Below are positions 7,898 through 16,153 of a stretch of DNA of 32,384 nt, in pieces. Every line of letters begins with the position of its first letter. The stretch's first letter is position 1. The translations under genes and the position numbers were made by a program. Source of the DNA: Bryobacterales bacterium (lineage in GTDB: Bacteria; Acidobacteriota; Terriglobia; Bryobacterales; Bryobacteraceae); NCBI GenBank assembly GCA_003157745.1, contig PMKM01000239.1, forward strand, positions 6,746 through 39,129, read 5' to 3'. The notes under the pieces are model-generated. The model ran no database searches. It was not told the DNA's origin and saw only the letters and a program-made list of their open reading frames with translations.

Positions 7898-9115
7898 TCA
7901 TCGCACCGCCGCTTCGCCCAGTTGCATCACGGCGTCCCGCGCCGGGCCGCTCAAGCCGTCGGAAACCTGCACCAGCAGGATGCGAATCAGGTCGTTGTGC
8001 GGGTCGATCCATCCCTCGGTGCCGAACGCTCCGCCGTGGCCGAACGTGCCCGGCGTGTGCAGCATCAGCGTTGCTTCCGGCTTGTCGACGATTTCGAGCG
8101 TCAATCCGTAACCGCTGCCGCCCATCCATCCGGATGGTTCGACCGGCGGCGTGAAGACGCGCGTCATGGTGTCGATCGTCTGGCGGGAGAGATAGCGGTG
8201 GCCATTGTATTCGCCGCCGTTGAGCAGCATCTGGTAAAACTTCAGCAAGTCGCCGGCGGTCGAGTAGAGGCCGTACTCGGGCCCCGGATAGCGTGCGCCA
8301 GCACGATACTTGGTCGGATCTCCGGCCAGAATCTCGTCGCCCGCCCGCACCAGTTTTCCCCCTTCGTGCTTGTAGACCAGGGCGATGCGATCCCGCTTCT
8401 CCACCGGCGCCACGAAGAACGTGTCGTTCATCCCGAGCGGTTTCAGAATGCGGCTCTCGACGAAGTGGACGTAATCCTCGCCGCTGACTTTTTCGACGAT
8501 GCGACCCAGCGTGGCGATTCCCATATTGCTGTACCGCCAGCGCGTGCCCGGCTCGAATTGCAGATGGCGCGTCCCATAGAAGCGCACCGCCTCGTCGAGC
8601 GGCACGCGCATCGTGCGCAGTTGGTCGCTCAGTTCGCCATCGGGATTCTCGCCCAGGCCCGACGTGTGGCACATCAACTGCCACACCATCGGCGGGTGCA
8701 CGGGAGGACGCGTGGTCATGTTGCCGTTCGGCAGCCGTTCTTCCACCACTTGCCCCTGAAACTCCGGCAGATAGTCCGCGATCGGCCGGTGCAGTTCGAG
8801 CTTCCCTTCCTCGACCAGCATCATGGCAGCCACGCCGGTGAACGGCTTCGTCATCGACATGATCTGAAAAATCGAATCCTTCGTCATCGGCTTGCTGCCT
8901 TCTATGTCGCGCCAGCCCACCGCCTCGAAGGATGCGATCTTACCGTGCCGCGCCACCAGTGCGACGGCGCCCGGAATCGTCTGGTTATCCACTAACTCGC
9001 GCAGGCGATCCGGAATCAGCTTCAGGCGCCCCGAATCGAGGCCCGTCCCGATCGGCTGCGGTCTCACCGGCAACGCGGCGATCAGCATCAATGCAAGCGG
9101 AAAGAATTTGCGCAT
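7898..9115 (-). CDS. Exported serine hydrolase, class C beta-lactamase / esterase family
   Basis: A 405-residue protein with an N-terminal signal peptide (residues 1 to about 20). It carries the three active-site elements of the beta-lactamase superfamily. SMTK at 87-90 holds the nucleophilic Ser87 and the general base Lys90. YSN is at 195-197. HGG at 360-362 replaces the KTG box, as is common in esterase and D-aminopeptidase relatives. It should act in the periplasm on esters, amides or peptides. Being a true antibiotic beta-lactamase is less likely. It stands alone, divergent from the microcompartment genes across 117 bases. The ATG at 9115 has no obvious ribosome site. Confidence 0.9.
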   Translation of the reverse strand: MRKFFPLALMLIAALPVRPQPIGTGLDSGRLKLIPDRLRELVDNQTIPGAVALVARHGKIASFEAVGWRDIEGSKPMTKDSIFQIMSMTKPFTGVAAMMLVEEGKLELHRPIADYLPEFQGQVVEERLPNGNMTTRPPVHPPMVWQLMCHTSGLGENPDGELSDQLRTMRVPLDEAVRFYGTRHLQFEPGTRWRYSNMGIATLGRIVEKVSGEDYVHFVESRILKPLGMNDTFFVAPVEKRDRIALVYKHEGGKLVRAGDEILAGDPTKYRAGARYPGPEYGLYSTAGDLLKFYQMLLNGGEYNGHRYLSRQTIDTMTRVFTPPVEPSGWMGGSGYGLTLEIVDKPEATLMLHTPGTFGHGGAFGTEGWIDPHNDLIRILLVQVSDGLSGPARDAVMQLGEAAVR

Positions 9116-9232
9116 ACGAAAATGAGTGTAGCGCGATCACCGCGCCGGGCGAAGAGTTGCCGGGGAAGAGCGGCATTGGCGATCGTGCGAAGTATGTTAG
9201 GTTAGTGAGTTCGGAATCGTTTGGAGGAAATC

Positions 9233-9514
9233 ATGGAAGCCCTCGGCATGATCGAGACGAAGGGGCTGGTCCCCGCCATTGAAGCCGCCGATGCCATGGT
9301 CAAGACGGCCAACGTGGTACTCACCGGCAAGGAATTCGTGGGCGCCGGCCTGGTGATGGTGACCGTGCGCGGCGATGTGGGCGCGGTGAAAGCGGCCACG
9401 GACGCGGGCGCGGCGGCGGCGCGGCGCGTGGGCGAACTGGTCAGCGTGCACGTGATTCCGAACCCGCACGAGGAAGTGGAAAAGGCGCTGCCCTCGAGCG
9501 GCCTGAAGAAGTAG
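9233..9514 (+). CDS. Bacterial microcompartment hexameric shell protein (BMC-H)
   Basis: A 93-residue single BMC domain of the PduA/EutM/CcmK type, which tiles the facets of protein-shelled organelles. The sequence follows the family from the start ([21 protein letters not shown]), through the [20 protein letters not shown] strand-helix section to [12 protein letters not shown] at the end. The start at 9233 is chosen because GGAGGA lies about six bases before it. An in-frame TTG four codons upstream falls in the ribosome site. Seven bases after its stop begins the aldehyde dehydrogenase, so the two form an operon for a shell and its cargo. Confidence 0.95.
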   Translation: MEALGMIETKGLVPAIEAADAMVKTANVVLTGKEFVGAGLVMVTVRGDVGAVKAATDAGAAAARRVGELVSVHVIPNPHEEVEKALPSSGLKK

Positions 9515-9520
9515 CGGGCC

Positions 9521-11146
9521 ATGCTTGCCGATAAAGATCTCCTGTCGATCCAGGAGGTCCGCACCAAGGTCGACAAGGCCTACCAGGCGTCGCTCAAGTT
9601 CCGCAACTATACCCAGCAGCAGGTGGACGCGATTGTCGAAGCCGCGGCGGCGGCGGCGCGCGCGAACGCACGGCGGCTGGCCGAGATGGCGGTCGAAGAG
9701 ACCGGCTACGGCAACGCGCAGGACAAGTACATCAAGAACCTGCTGAACTCGGACTGGCTGCCGAAGCGGATGCGCGGCGTCAAGACGATGGGCCTGCTGC
9801 GCGAGCGGCCGGAAGATAAGATCGTCGAGTTCGGCGTGCCGGTGGGCGTGGTGGCGGCGATTCTGCCAACCACGAATCCCACCTCGACGGCGTTCTACAA
9901 GATTCTGATTTCGCTCAAAGCGGGCAACGCGATCGTAATCAGCCCGCACCCGCGCGCGCATAAGAGCACCTGCGCGGCGGCGGGGATTCTCTATCAGGCG
10001 GCGGTCGCGGCAGGCGCGCCCGAAGACATTATTCAATGCATCGACACGGCGACGCTCGAAGGCACCACGGCGCTGATGCGGCATGAACGCACCGGTGTGA
10101 TCCTGGCGACGGGCGGACCGGCGATGGTGAAGGCCGCCTATTCGAGCGGCAAACCGGCCTTCGGCGGCGGCCCGGGCAACGTGCCGGTGCTGGTCGATAC
10201 ATCGGCCGACCTGGACGATGCGATTCCCAAAATCGTCGCCGGCAAGAGTTTCGATTACGGCACGGTCTGCTCGAGCGAGCAGGCGCTGGTGGCCGAGAGT
10301 TCGCTGCGCGAGCGCATCCTGGCGCTGCTCAAAGCGAACAAGGCCTACATCGCCACCGAGGCGCAGAAGGAAGCGCTGGGCAGGATTCTGGTGATGCCGA
10401 ATTTCAGCATCAACCCGCAGTGCGTGGGACAGGCGCCGGTGAAACTGGCCCGCATGGCGGGCTTCGAAGTGCCGGCGGACACGTCGATCATTTGCGCCGA
10501 AGTGGGTGGCGTGGGCAAGCAACATCCGCTCTCGATGGAGAAACTCTCGCCGGTGCTGGCGCTGATCTGGGTGGCCGATTTCGCAGCGGCGATGGACACC
10601 TGCTACGCGCTGCTGAAGTTCGGCGGGCTCGGCCACACGGCGGCGATTTACTCGCGGGACGATGCGCGGACGCGCGCATACGGAGCGCGCATGCCGGCCA
10701 TGCGAGTGCTCGTCAACACGCCGGCGCCGCAGGGTTCGACCGGAATCACGACCAATCTGCTGCCGGGGATGACGCTCGGCTGCGGCGCCATCGCGGGCAA
10801 TATCACGTCGGACAACGTGGGTCCGCTGCATCTGATCAACGTGAAGCGCTTGGCCTACGTGGTGCGCAAGCCGGAAGAAGCGTTCGAAATGCCGATGGAT
10901 ATCAATCAGGCGCCGAATGGCCCAACGGCTGCAGCGCCTAACGGCGAGATCGATCACAACGCGGTGGTGGCGGCGGTGGAGCGCTACCTGGCTTCGCGCG
11001 GGATCGCGGTGGCGGCGCCGGCCGCCGGCGGTCCATCATGCACGGCTTCGTGCGCCGCGCCCAAGCCTGCGGTATCGAACGTGGTGGCCAGCGTAGTGGA
11101 CCGGTTCCTGGCGCGCCGCGGCGAACCGAGCGGCGGCTATACCTGA
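9521..11146 (+). CDS. CoA-acylating aldehyde dehydrogenase (PduP/EutE-like) with two tandem tail helices
   Basis: A 541-residue enzyme of the kind that turns an aldehyde, NAD+ and CoA into acyl-CoA inside microcompartments. The acylating signature is seen in LPTTNPTSTAFYKILISLK, and the catalytic Cys is C250 in YGTVCSSEQAL. The catalytic core ends near residue 465. The tail then holds two similar amphipathic helices, about 479-494 (HNAVVAAVERYLASRG) and 518-533 (VSNVVASVVDRFLARRG). They are joined by an Ala/Pro linker with a CTASC motif. Such helices are typical encapsulation peptides, and two in a row is odd. After the TGA the same frame stays open into the next small ORF. The ribosome site is weak, so coupling to the shell gene is likely. 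Substrate cannot be read from the sequence. Confidence 0.93.
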   Translation: MLADKDLLSIQEVRTKVDKAYQASLKFRNYTQQQVDAIVEAAAAAARANARRLAEMAVEETGYGNAQDKYIKNLLNSDWLPKRMRGVKTMGLLRERPEDKIVEFGVPVGVVAAILPTTNPTSTAFYKILISLKAGNAIVISPHPRAHKSTCAAAGILYQAAVAAGAPEDIIQCIDTATLEGTTALMRHERTGVILATGGPAMVKAAYSSGKPAFGGGPGNVPVLVDTSADLDDAIPKIVAGKSFDYGTVCSSEQALVAESSLRERILALLKANKAYIATEAQKEALGRILVMPNFSINPQCVGQAPVKLARMAGFEVPADTSIICAEVGGVGKQHPLSMEKLSPVLALIWVADFAAAMDTCYALLKFGGLGHTAAIYSRDDARTRAYGARMPAMRVLVNTPAPQGSTGITTNLLPGMTLGCGAIAGNITSDNVGPLHLINVKRLAYVVRKPEEAFEMPMDINQAPNGPTAAAPNGEIDHNAVVAAVERYLASRGIAVAAPAAGGPSCTASCAAPKPAVSNVVASVVDRFLARRGEPSGGYT

Positions 11147-11170
11147 CTGACCGCGCCCGCGCCGGAGCAC

Positions 11171-11356
11171 GTGCCACCGCCGGCGCCATCGAGACCCGCA
11201 GCCGCTCCCACGCCGGTGGACTTCGTGTGCGAGGCCGACGTCCGCGATGCGATCAAAGAGAAACGCAAGATATTTATCGGGCCGCGGACGATCGTTACGC
11301 CATCCGCCCGCGACGTGGCCGATCCCTTTGATATTCTGGTGTTAGTTTCGGCCTGA
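11171..11356 (+). CDS. Small TPSAR-motif (EutT N-terminal-like) microcompartment protein or readthrough domain
   Basis: The 61-residue reading has a Pro/Ala-rich start, then DFVCEADVRDAIKEKRKIF and TIVTPSARDVADPFDILVLV. The pattern (F-x-x-EA-x-x-R ... TPSAR) matches the N-terminal segment of EutT-like cobalamin adenosyltransferases as I remember it. It lies in the same frame as the aldehyde dehydrogenase, and from the TGA (11144) to 11356 there is no other stop. The GTG at 11171 has GGAG only three bases before it, which is too close. The domain may therefore be made by TGA readthrough or by reinitiation, or the TGA may be a recent nonsense change splitting one protein. Function unknown. Confidence 0.55.
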   Translation: MPPPAPSRPAAAPTPVDFVCEADVRDAIKEKRKIFIGPRTIVTPSARDVADPFDILVLVSA

Positions 11357-11368
11357 GGCGCCGTCTAA

Positions 11369-11854
11369 GTGGACTTAAATCTCGATACGCTCAAGCGCGA
11401 AATATTGGACTATCTCGACTCGGCCGGGTTCGCCGTGTTTCATAACCGGGCGGGCGGCCTCGAGGGGCAGGGCCTGGTGCTGTGGGATACCGACCAGCAT
11501 CCCGACTATCAGGCGTTTCTCGACGTCGCGCATAAGTGCGGCGCGCGGCTGATCCTATTCGCCTCCGCGGAGTTCGAAGCTTCCGATATCGAAGAGCTGG
11601 AAGCCCAGCTCGACGAGTGCGACCTCAGCCGCGAGGAGCGCCGCGAGCTCGAAACGCGGCTGCACGAACTGCGCGTCTTCACCGGGTTGACGTGCTCGCT
11701 CGAACTGGCCTTCGACCACGAGGCGCGGCTCTACGTGTTCGAACTGCAGCCGGAGTGGTACGACGAATTCGGCAGCATCGAAGACGAAATCATGTCGCGC
11801 ACGCCCGAAGACGACGAGCCGGATTCGCTGCCCGGCTACTTCTCGAAGAACTGA
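11369..11854 (+). CDS. Acidic conserved-looking hypothetical protein
   Basis: A 161-residue soluble protein with GTG as the first usable start, 12 bases after the TPSAR ORF. It is strongly acidic, with a central helical stretch rich in Glu and Arg (residues about 70-105) and an acidic, disordered-looking end (EDDEPDSLPGYF). No membrane segment, signal peptide or catalytic motif is visible and I do not recognise the family. Codon use is like that of its neighbours and it probably belongs to the microcompartment operon by position. Confidence 0.7.
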   Translation: MDLNLDTLKREILDYLDSAGFAVFHNRAGGLEGQGLVLWDTDQHPDYQAFLDVAHKCGARLILFASAEFEASDIEELEAQLDECDLSREERRELETRLHELRVFTGLTCSLELAFDHEARLYVFELQPEWYDEFGSIEDEIMSRTPEDDEPDSLPGYFSKN

Positions 11855-11888
11855 CGCTTCGCTTGGTTTGCCGAATCAGTTGCGGGTT

Positions 11889-11962
11889 GACAGGCGAAAG
11901 CGCCTGTCCCACTCTGCCGTCGAAACACCTGCAAGTAAGCGGGGCAGGCGCTTCCGCCTGCC
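11889..11962. repeat. Inverted pair of REP-like palindromes
   Basis: Two hairpins stand head to head. GACAGGCG-AAAG-CGCCTGTC is at 11889-11908 and GGCAGGCG-CTTC-CGCCTGCC at 11943-11962, each with an eight-pair stem. The first is an imperfect reverse complement of the second, flanks included, as in BIME units. A third copy lies inside csm4 (25091-25118), matching 11941-11968 with one difference in 28. They sit in the gap before recJ and could form structure in a transcript running into recJ. Confidence 0.75.
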
Positions 11963-12014
11963 AACCGCCCGTGGCAATCCGCAAACCATGCTGACGTCTC
12001 CAACAGCTCGTACG

Positions 12015-13736
12015 ATGCCGGCGCGCTGGCTCTTCCCCGCCCCGGATGCCGGCTGCGCGGTGGAGTTGAGCGCGGCGTTGGGAGTTGGTTCGCTCCTCGG
12101 CAAGGTGCTTGCCGCGCGCGGGCTCACGGACGCGGAACGGGCGCACCGATTCCTCCATCCATCGCTCACCGATCTCTATGACCCATTCGCGCTGCGCGAC
12201 ATGGAGACGGCGGTCGCTCGCCTCCTCGCCGCCATCGCAGCCCGCGAAGGCATTCTCATCTACGGCGATTACGACGTGGATGGCACCACGGCCGTGGTGC
12301 TCCTGATGACGGCGATTCGCCTGGCCGGCGGCAGCGCCTTCTATCACGTGCCGCACCGGTTGAAGGACGGCTACGGCATGCGCTCGTCGGTGGTCGAGGA
12401 CGCGGCGGCGCGCGGCGTGAAGCTGATCGTAAGCGTCGATACGGGCATACGCGCGGCGGAAGTCGTGAAGCGGGCGGCGGAGCTGGGCATCGCGACCATC
12501 GTCACCGATCATCACTTGCCAGAAGCCGAATTGCCGCCGGCGCTGGCCGTGCTCAATCCGAATCGAAGCGATTGCGGGTATCCGAACAAGGACCTCTGCG
12601 GCGCGGGCGTGGCGTTCAAACTGGCGCAGGCATTGCTCGAGCGATCGGGGCGGCCGGCGGAGCGAGTGGCGCGGGTTTCGGAATCGCTGCTGAAGCTGGT
12701 GGCGATTGCGACCGTGGGCGACATCGTGCCGCTCACGGGCGAGAACCGCGCCATCGTCAAACTCGGGCTCGATGGCCTGAGCGATGTGCGCAACATTGGT
12801 CTGCAGGCGCTGCTCGAGGTGGCCGGCTTCGCCCGCGGCGCGTCCATCGGCGCGCGCCAGGTGGCGTTCCAGATTGTGCCGCGCATCAACGCCGCCGGCC
12901 GCATGGACACGGCGCAGAGCGCGATCGAGTTGTTTTTGACCACCGACCCGGCGCGCGCGCACGAGCTTGCCAAACAGCTTCACGATCAAAACGTGGATCG
13001 CCGCCAGGTGGAGGCCGCCATTTGCGATACGTGCCAGGGTTTGCCGGCGGACGCTTCCGCCGCGGCGCTCGTTTATTACGCCAAGGACTGGCACCGCGGC
13101 GTGGTCGGCATCGTCGCCAACAGGTTGATGGACCGGCTGCACCGACCGGTGTTCGTGCTCGGACGCAATGAGGACGACGGCATGGCGCAAGGCTCGGGGC
13201 GCAGCATTCCGGCGTTCGATTTGCTGGGCGCGCTCGAATCGATGCGCGACCTATTCGTGCGATTCGGCGGCCACAAGTACGCGGCCGGTGTGACGCTCGA
13301 TCCGGCGCGCGTGGACGAGTTCCGGCGCCGGTTCAACGCGTATGCCGCGGCCCGGCTGAGCGCGGAGGATTTCGCCCCGCGTTTCGAGATTGACGCAGTC
13401 GCCGAACTGGGCGAGATCGACGAAGCCGCCGTGGCCGACGTCCTCACGCTCGCGCCCTTCGGCCACGGCAACCGCGCGCCGCTCGTCGCCGTGCGCGGCG
13501 TGGAAGTGGCCGCGCCGCCGGTGGTAATGAAGGAGAAGCACCTGCGAATCGCCGTGCGGCAGAACGGCCGCAGCCTGACCTTAAAGGCCTGGAATTTTTC
13601 CGCCCGCGCCGCCGAATTCGCCCCCGGCGCCCGCCTCGATGTCGCGTTCGAATTGGAAGACGACCCCTACTCCGCCGCGCGCGGCTATGCACCTTGGTCG
13701 GCCACCCTCAAAGATGCGCGCCCGGCACAAACCTGA
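12015..13736 (+). CDS. recJ: Single-stranded-DNA-specific exonuclease RecJ
   Basis: RecJ degrades single-stranded DNA 5' to 3' in RecF-pathway recombination, mismatch repair and base excision repair. The 573-residue protein has the DHH phosphoesterase motifs DYDVDG (85-90) and D165-H166-H167, which bind the catalytic metals. The DHHA1 part has GSGRS (393-397) and GGH (418-420). The C-terminal OB-like domain follows. Length fits the family. The frame is open further upstream, but that part translates the REP-like repeats. The start at 12015 (MPARWLFPAP) fits the family, and an ATG at 11988 is possible. Neither has a clear ribosome site. Confidence 0.93.
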   Translation: MPARWLFPAPDAGCAVELSAALGVGSLLGKVLAARGLTDAERAHRFLHPSLTDLYDPFALRDMETAVARLLAAIAAREGILIYGDYDVDGTTAVVLLMTAIRLAGGSAFYHVPHRLKDGYGMRSSVVEDAAARGVKLIVSVDTGIRAAEVVKRAAELGIATIVTDHHLPEAELPPALAVLNPNRSDCGYPNKDLCGAGVAFKLAQALLERSGRPAERVARVSESLLKLVAIATVGDIVPLTGENRAIVKLGLDGLSDVRNIGLQALLEVAGFARGASIGARQVAFQIVPRINAAGRMDTAQSAIELFLTTDPARAHELAKQLHDQNVDRRQVEAAICDTCQGLPADASAAALVYYAKDWHRGVVGIVANRLMDRLHRPVFVLGRNEDDGMAQGSGRSIPAFDLLGALESMRDLFVRFGGHKYAAGVTLDPARVDEFRRRFNAYAAARLSAEDFAPRFEIDAVAELGEIDEAAVADVLTLAPFGHGNRAPLVAVRGVEVAAPPVVMKEKHLRIAVRQNGRSLTLKAWNFSARAAEFAPGARLDVAFELEDDPYSAARGYAPWSATLKDARPAQT

Positions 13737-13843
13737 GCACCCGCCAGGACCCATGCGCGGCTCAGCTCGTTCCAAATCGCGCGTCATCCATCCGGAATTG
13801 CCGGACCGAAGCCAATTCGTCGGCACCCTTACCAGATGCCGGT

Positions 13844-14335
13844 TCACGTCTTCTTAGGCAAGGGCAGTATGAAAGCTCTCGACGGCTCCCCGAAAGCAAC
13901 AAAGCCATGGTGCAGGTAGAAGCTCTCCGCTTGTTCATCCTTGGCATCGACGACAAGCGCGTACACTGCGACATCAGATCGGCCGGCACGCTCGATGGCA
14001 TCCCACAGTAAGGCGCCCCCGAGTTTACGGCCACGGTAGGCGAGAGCGACGGCAAGACGCCCCAGACGCGCGACGGGCAGTGTGGGATAGCGTGGCAGGC
14101 GTTTGGCTAGCCGGAGTGGCATCTGCGCAAGGAGCACGCCGCCCGCAGCCAGTGTGTAGAAACCGGCAATCCTGTCTGTCGCGATCTCGCGCGCCACAAA
14201 GCAAGCCGTGGCGCGGCGGCGCACATCCTGTCCGGCCTGCTCCCGGAAATAGCGATCAAGCGCGTCCACTCCGCACATAAACTCCGTGCGGCCGTGGCTT
14301 GGCCCAAGTGGCTCTATGATGAAGGAGCCCGTCAT
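13844..14335 (-). CDS. tacT: GNAT acetyltransferase toxin of a TacAT-type module
   Basis: A 163-residue GNAT protein of the TacT/AtaT group, which block translation by acetylating the amino acid on charged tRNA. The N-terminal FMCGVDALDRYFREQAGQD pattern is typical. The acetyl-CoA loop lies in RLGRLAVALAYRGRKLGGAL (90-109). Tyr140 in FYLHHGF matches the catalytic Tyr of Salmonella TacT. The start overlaps the stop of the antitoxin gene by four bases (ATGA), the usual layout, giving tight coupling. No disabling change is visible. Confidence 0.9.
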   Translation of the reverse strand: MTGSFIIEPLGPSHGRTEFMCGVDALDRYFREQAGQDVRRRATACFVAREIATDRIAGFYTLAAGGVLLAQMPLRLAKRLPRYPTLPVARLGRLAVALAYRGRKLGGALLWDAIERAGRSDVAVYALVVDAKDEQAESFYLHHGFVAFGEPSRAFILPLPKKT

Positions 14336-14619
14336 CGGGAGGATGCGATCAAACGGGCATGAGCGTTCCTGGCGCGCTTCAACGCAGGCGCAAGAACCGG
14401 CGGATTCAGAAGCAATTCCACAAAGCGCCGCTGGTCTTCGATGGACAAGCGAATCACCTGGGCTTCGTCGATTGTCCTGTGTGCGATCTCCTGGGCCGCG
14501 GCAACCACAAAATCGCTGATACTGCGGCCCTGCAGTGCCGCGGCACGCTTGACGACCTTGAGCGCGGCGGGCGCAATGCGAGCTTCGATACGCGCTGTGC
14601 GGGTTGCCCGCTGGGGCAT
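14332..14619 (-). CDS. tacA: DUF1778 (TacA-type) ribbon-helix-helix antitoxin
   Basis: A 95-residue antitoxin. The N-terminal half is a ribbon-helix-helix DNA-binding segment (RIEARIAPAALKVVKRAAAL, then GRSISDFVVAAA). The C-terminal half (LSIEDQRRFVELLLNPP and following) is the toxin-wrapping tail. It should neutralise the GNAT toxin and repress its own promoter. The start at 14619 is chosen because AGGAG lies about ten bases upstream and the predicted transcript begins near 14634, which excludes the ATG at 14640. The IS element ends about 115 bases upstream, just outside the promoter. Confidence 0.88.
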   Translation of the reverse strand: MPQRATRTARIEARIAPAALKVVKRAAALQGRSISDFVVAAAQEIAHRTIDEAQVIRLSIEDQRRFVELLLNPPVLAPALKRARNAHARLIASSR

Positions 14620-14640
14620 GGCTGAAACTCTCCTCTCCAT

Positions 14641-14670
14641 ATTGTACGGGATTCTACCTCACAGAATCAA
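14641..14670 (-). promoter_or_regulatory. Probable sigma70 promoter of the toxin-antitoxin operon
   Basis: TTGATT (14670-14665) and TACAAT (14646-14641) are 18 bases apart and point into the antitoxin gene. Both hexamers are close to consensus. An RHH operator would be expected here, but no clear palindrome was picked out. Confidence 0.55.
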
Positions 14671-16152
14671 CCTGCCGGAGTTCGACCCAGCCGAGCCGCG
14701 GTTAAGCCAACCGGAACCAACCGGGGACATCCATGATAAGGGCTTGTCAAGGGAAAACAGAATTCTCCCTGCACTTGGATGAGTTTCCTGAAGCGCCATA
14801 GCGTATCCACCGAGTTGCACGACGACTCGCTGCTTGCGATCCGTTGCCGATTGGGTCAACGCATCAGCGTCAGCGTGACCAGACATCCATTTGCGGGAGC
14901 GGCGCGACGCCGTCCACGAAGATTGAGTTTGTATAAGCCGGCCGGCCTCGAAACAGTCACGCTGGCACATGAGGAGGCAGGTCCCCCTGGTGCAGTCCCC
15001 GGTTAGGCGAGGAGCGGCCGGTGGATCGCTGGCAAATCGTCGTTGCGCCGCACACAGTGAGGCGTGGTTGTTTTCCCGCCGGTGAGCTCTGAGCTCTTTT
15101 TGCGCCACAGCCTGAACCTCCGCTGCGGCCGCCGGCGCGCTGCGCACCTCGAAGGGCTGGCCGGATTTGTCCACCGCCAACAGGTACGCCACCAGCTTTC
15201 GTGCCACGGCCAGGGTCGCCCGATTGCGATTCCCGCGCGCCAGCTCCCGCTCGTGTAGCGCCGCCAGTTGCGGGTTCCACCGCGGCGCCAGCTTGGCCGC
15301 TTCGACTAAGACTGTCTGTAAGTGGGCGTTGCGCTGTTTCGAAAGCGGTCCCCGCTGTTGTTTGTCGGCTGAACTTACCAGCGCGGAAGTCAGTCCGCAG
15401 TAACTCACCGCGTGCGCCACGGAAGAGAACCGGTGCGGGTCGCCCACTTCCAGCGCCCACGTCAGCGCCGTCACTTCGCCCACGCCCCGAATGCTCTCGA
15501 GGAGTGTCACTCGCTTGCTCAGTAGCTCGTCTCTCTTCAGCCTGGCTAATAACTGCTGCTGCGTGGTTTCGAACAGTTCCATCGCGCCGCGGCTGAGCCG
15601 CAGTAAGTCCTTCACCGAGTCCGGCACCTCCGCCACGGTCTCCAGTAACTGGGTGAAGTATTGCTTCCCGTGCAGCCGCTCCTTGTTGTACTCCGCGCCT
15701 ACTTCCATCAACAGTCCACTTACCTTGTTCTTCATGCGCGTCGCCTGCGCGACCACCAGGTTCCGGTAGCGCAGCGTCCGCCGTAACTCGCGTATCTCCA
15801 CCGGCGCCACATAGCACGCCGGCAGTAAGTCGCAGCGCACCATGTCGGCGATCTTCCGCGCATCCATCTGGTCGTTCTTCTTCTTGGAGGCGGCGATGGC
15901 TTTCATCAGTGCCGGGTGCCCCATCTGCAGCTCGGCCGCAAACGGCCGCAGCGCGTCGTAGATCCAGCCGCTGAACAGCGTCGCTTCCATCGCGCCGCGC
16001 CAGGGCTCCGGCCGCTCGCCGGCCCACCGCCGCAGTTCGTCGTGCGTCGCCCGCACCTTGCCTTCGTCGACGATCTTCCCGCCGGCCGTCTTCACGCAGT
16101 AGCTGACGCTTTTCTTGTGTACATCGAATCCGATATAGTGGTTGACGTTCAT
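14659..16152 (-). CDS. IS110-family transposase, C-terminus abnormally extended
   Basis: The 497-codon frame starts at an ATG with AGGAG nine bases upstream. The DEDD domain shows D10 (IGFDVHKKS), E56 (GAMEATLFSGW), and D94 with D97 (KKNDQMDARKIAD). The second domain (about 216-290) has the IS110 signature LLESIRGVGEVTALTWALE and SYCGLTSALVSS, where the catalytic Ser is expected. Recognisable protein ends near residue 360. Beyond about 15058 the translation is Arg/Ser/Pro filler that crosses the 3' non-coding end and runs about 25 codons into flanking DNA. A lost stop is likely: codon 365 is TCA, one base from TGA. The enzyme core looks intact. Confidence 0.85.
   Translation of the reverse strand: MNVNHYIGFDVHKKSVSYCVKTAGGKIVDEGKVRATHDELRRWAGERPEPWRGAMEATLFSGWIYDALRPFAAELQMGHPALMKAIAASKKKNDQMDARKIADMVRCDLLPACYVAPVEIRELRRTLRYRNLVVAQATRMKNKVSGLLMEVGAEYNKERLHGKQYFTQLLETVAEVPDSVKDLLRLSRGAMELFETTQQQLLARLKRDELLSKRVTLLESIRGVGEVTALTWALEVGDPHRFSSVAHAVSYCGLTSALVSSADKQQRGPLSKQRNAHLQTVLVEAAKLAPRWNPQLAALHERELARGNRNRATLAVARKLVAYLLAVDKSGQPFEVRSAPAAAAEVQAVAQKELRAHRRENNHASLCAAQRRFASDPPAAPRLTGDCTRGTCLLMCQRDCFEAGRLIQTQSSWTASRRSRKWMSGHADADALTQSATDRKQRVVVQLGGYAMALQETHPSAGRILFSLDKPLSWMSPVGSGWLNRGSAGSNSGRLIL
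14736..15057 (-). ncRNA. 3' non-coding end of the IS element, candidate guide (bridge) RNA region
   Basis: IS110-family elements use a structured bridge RNA. In IS1111-type members it comes from the 3' side of the transposase. These 320 bases have that position and lack protein-like content. One clear hairpin pairs GGTCAACGC (14854-14862) with GCGTGACC (14873-14880) with one bulge. Target and donor loops were not resolved by eye, so this is placed by position and family knowledge. Confidence 0.35.
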
Positions 16153-16153
16153 G

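Noticed and set aside
9197..10957. 586-residue frame opposite the shell protein and aldehyde dehydrogenase genes
   Set aside because: It is an antisense shadow, His- and Arg-rich with no family pattern, and the plus-strand genes are clear.
11868..12014. Longer N-terminus of RecJ
   Set aside because: The extra 49 codons translate the REP-like hairpins and do not look like RecJ.
11790..13190. 466-residue frame opposite recJ
   Set aside because: Antisense shadow of a firmly identified gene in a GC-rich sequence.
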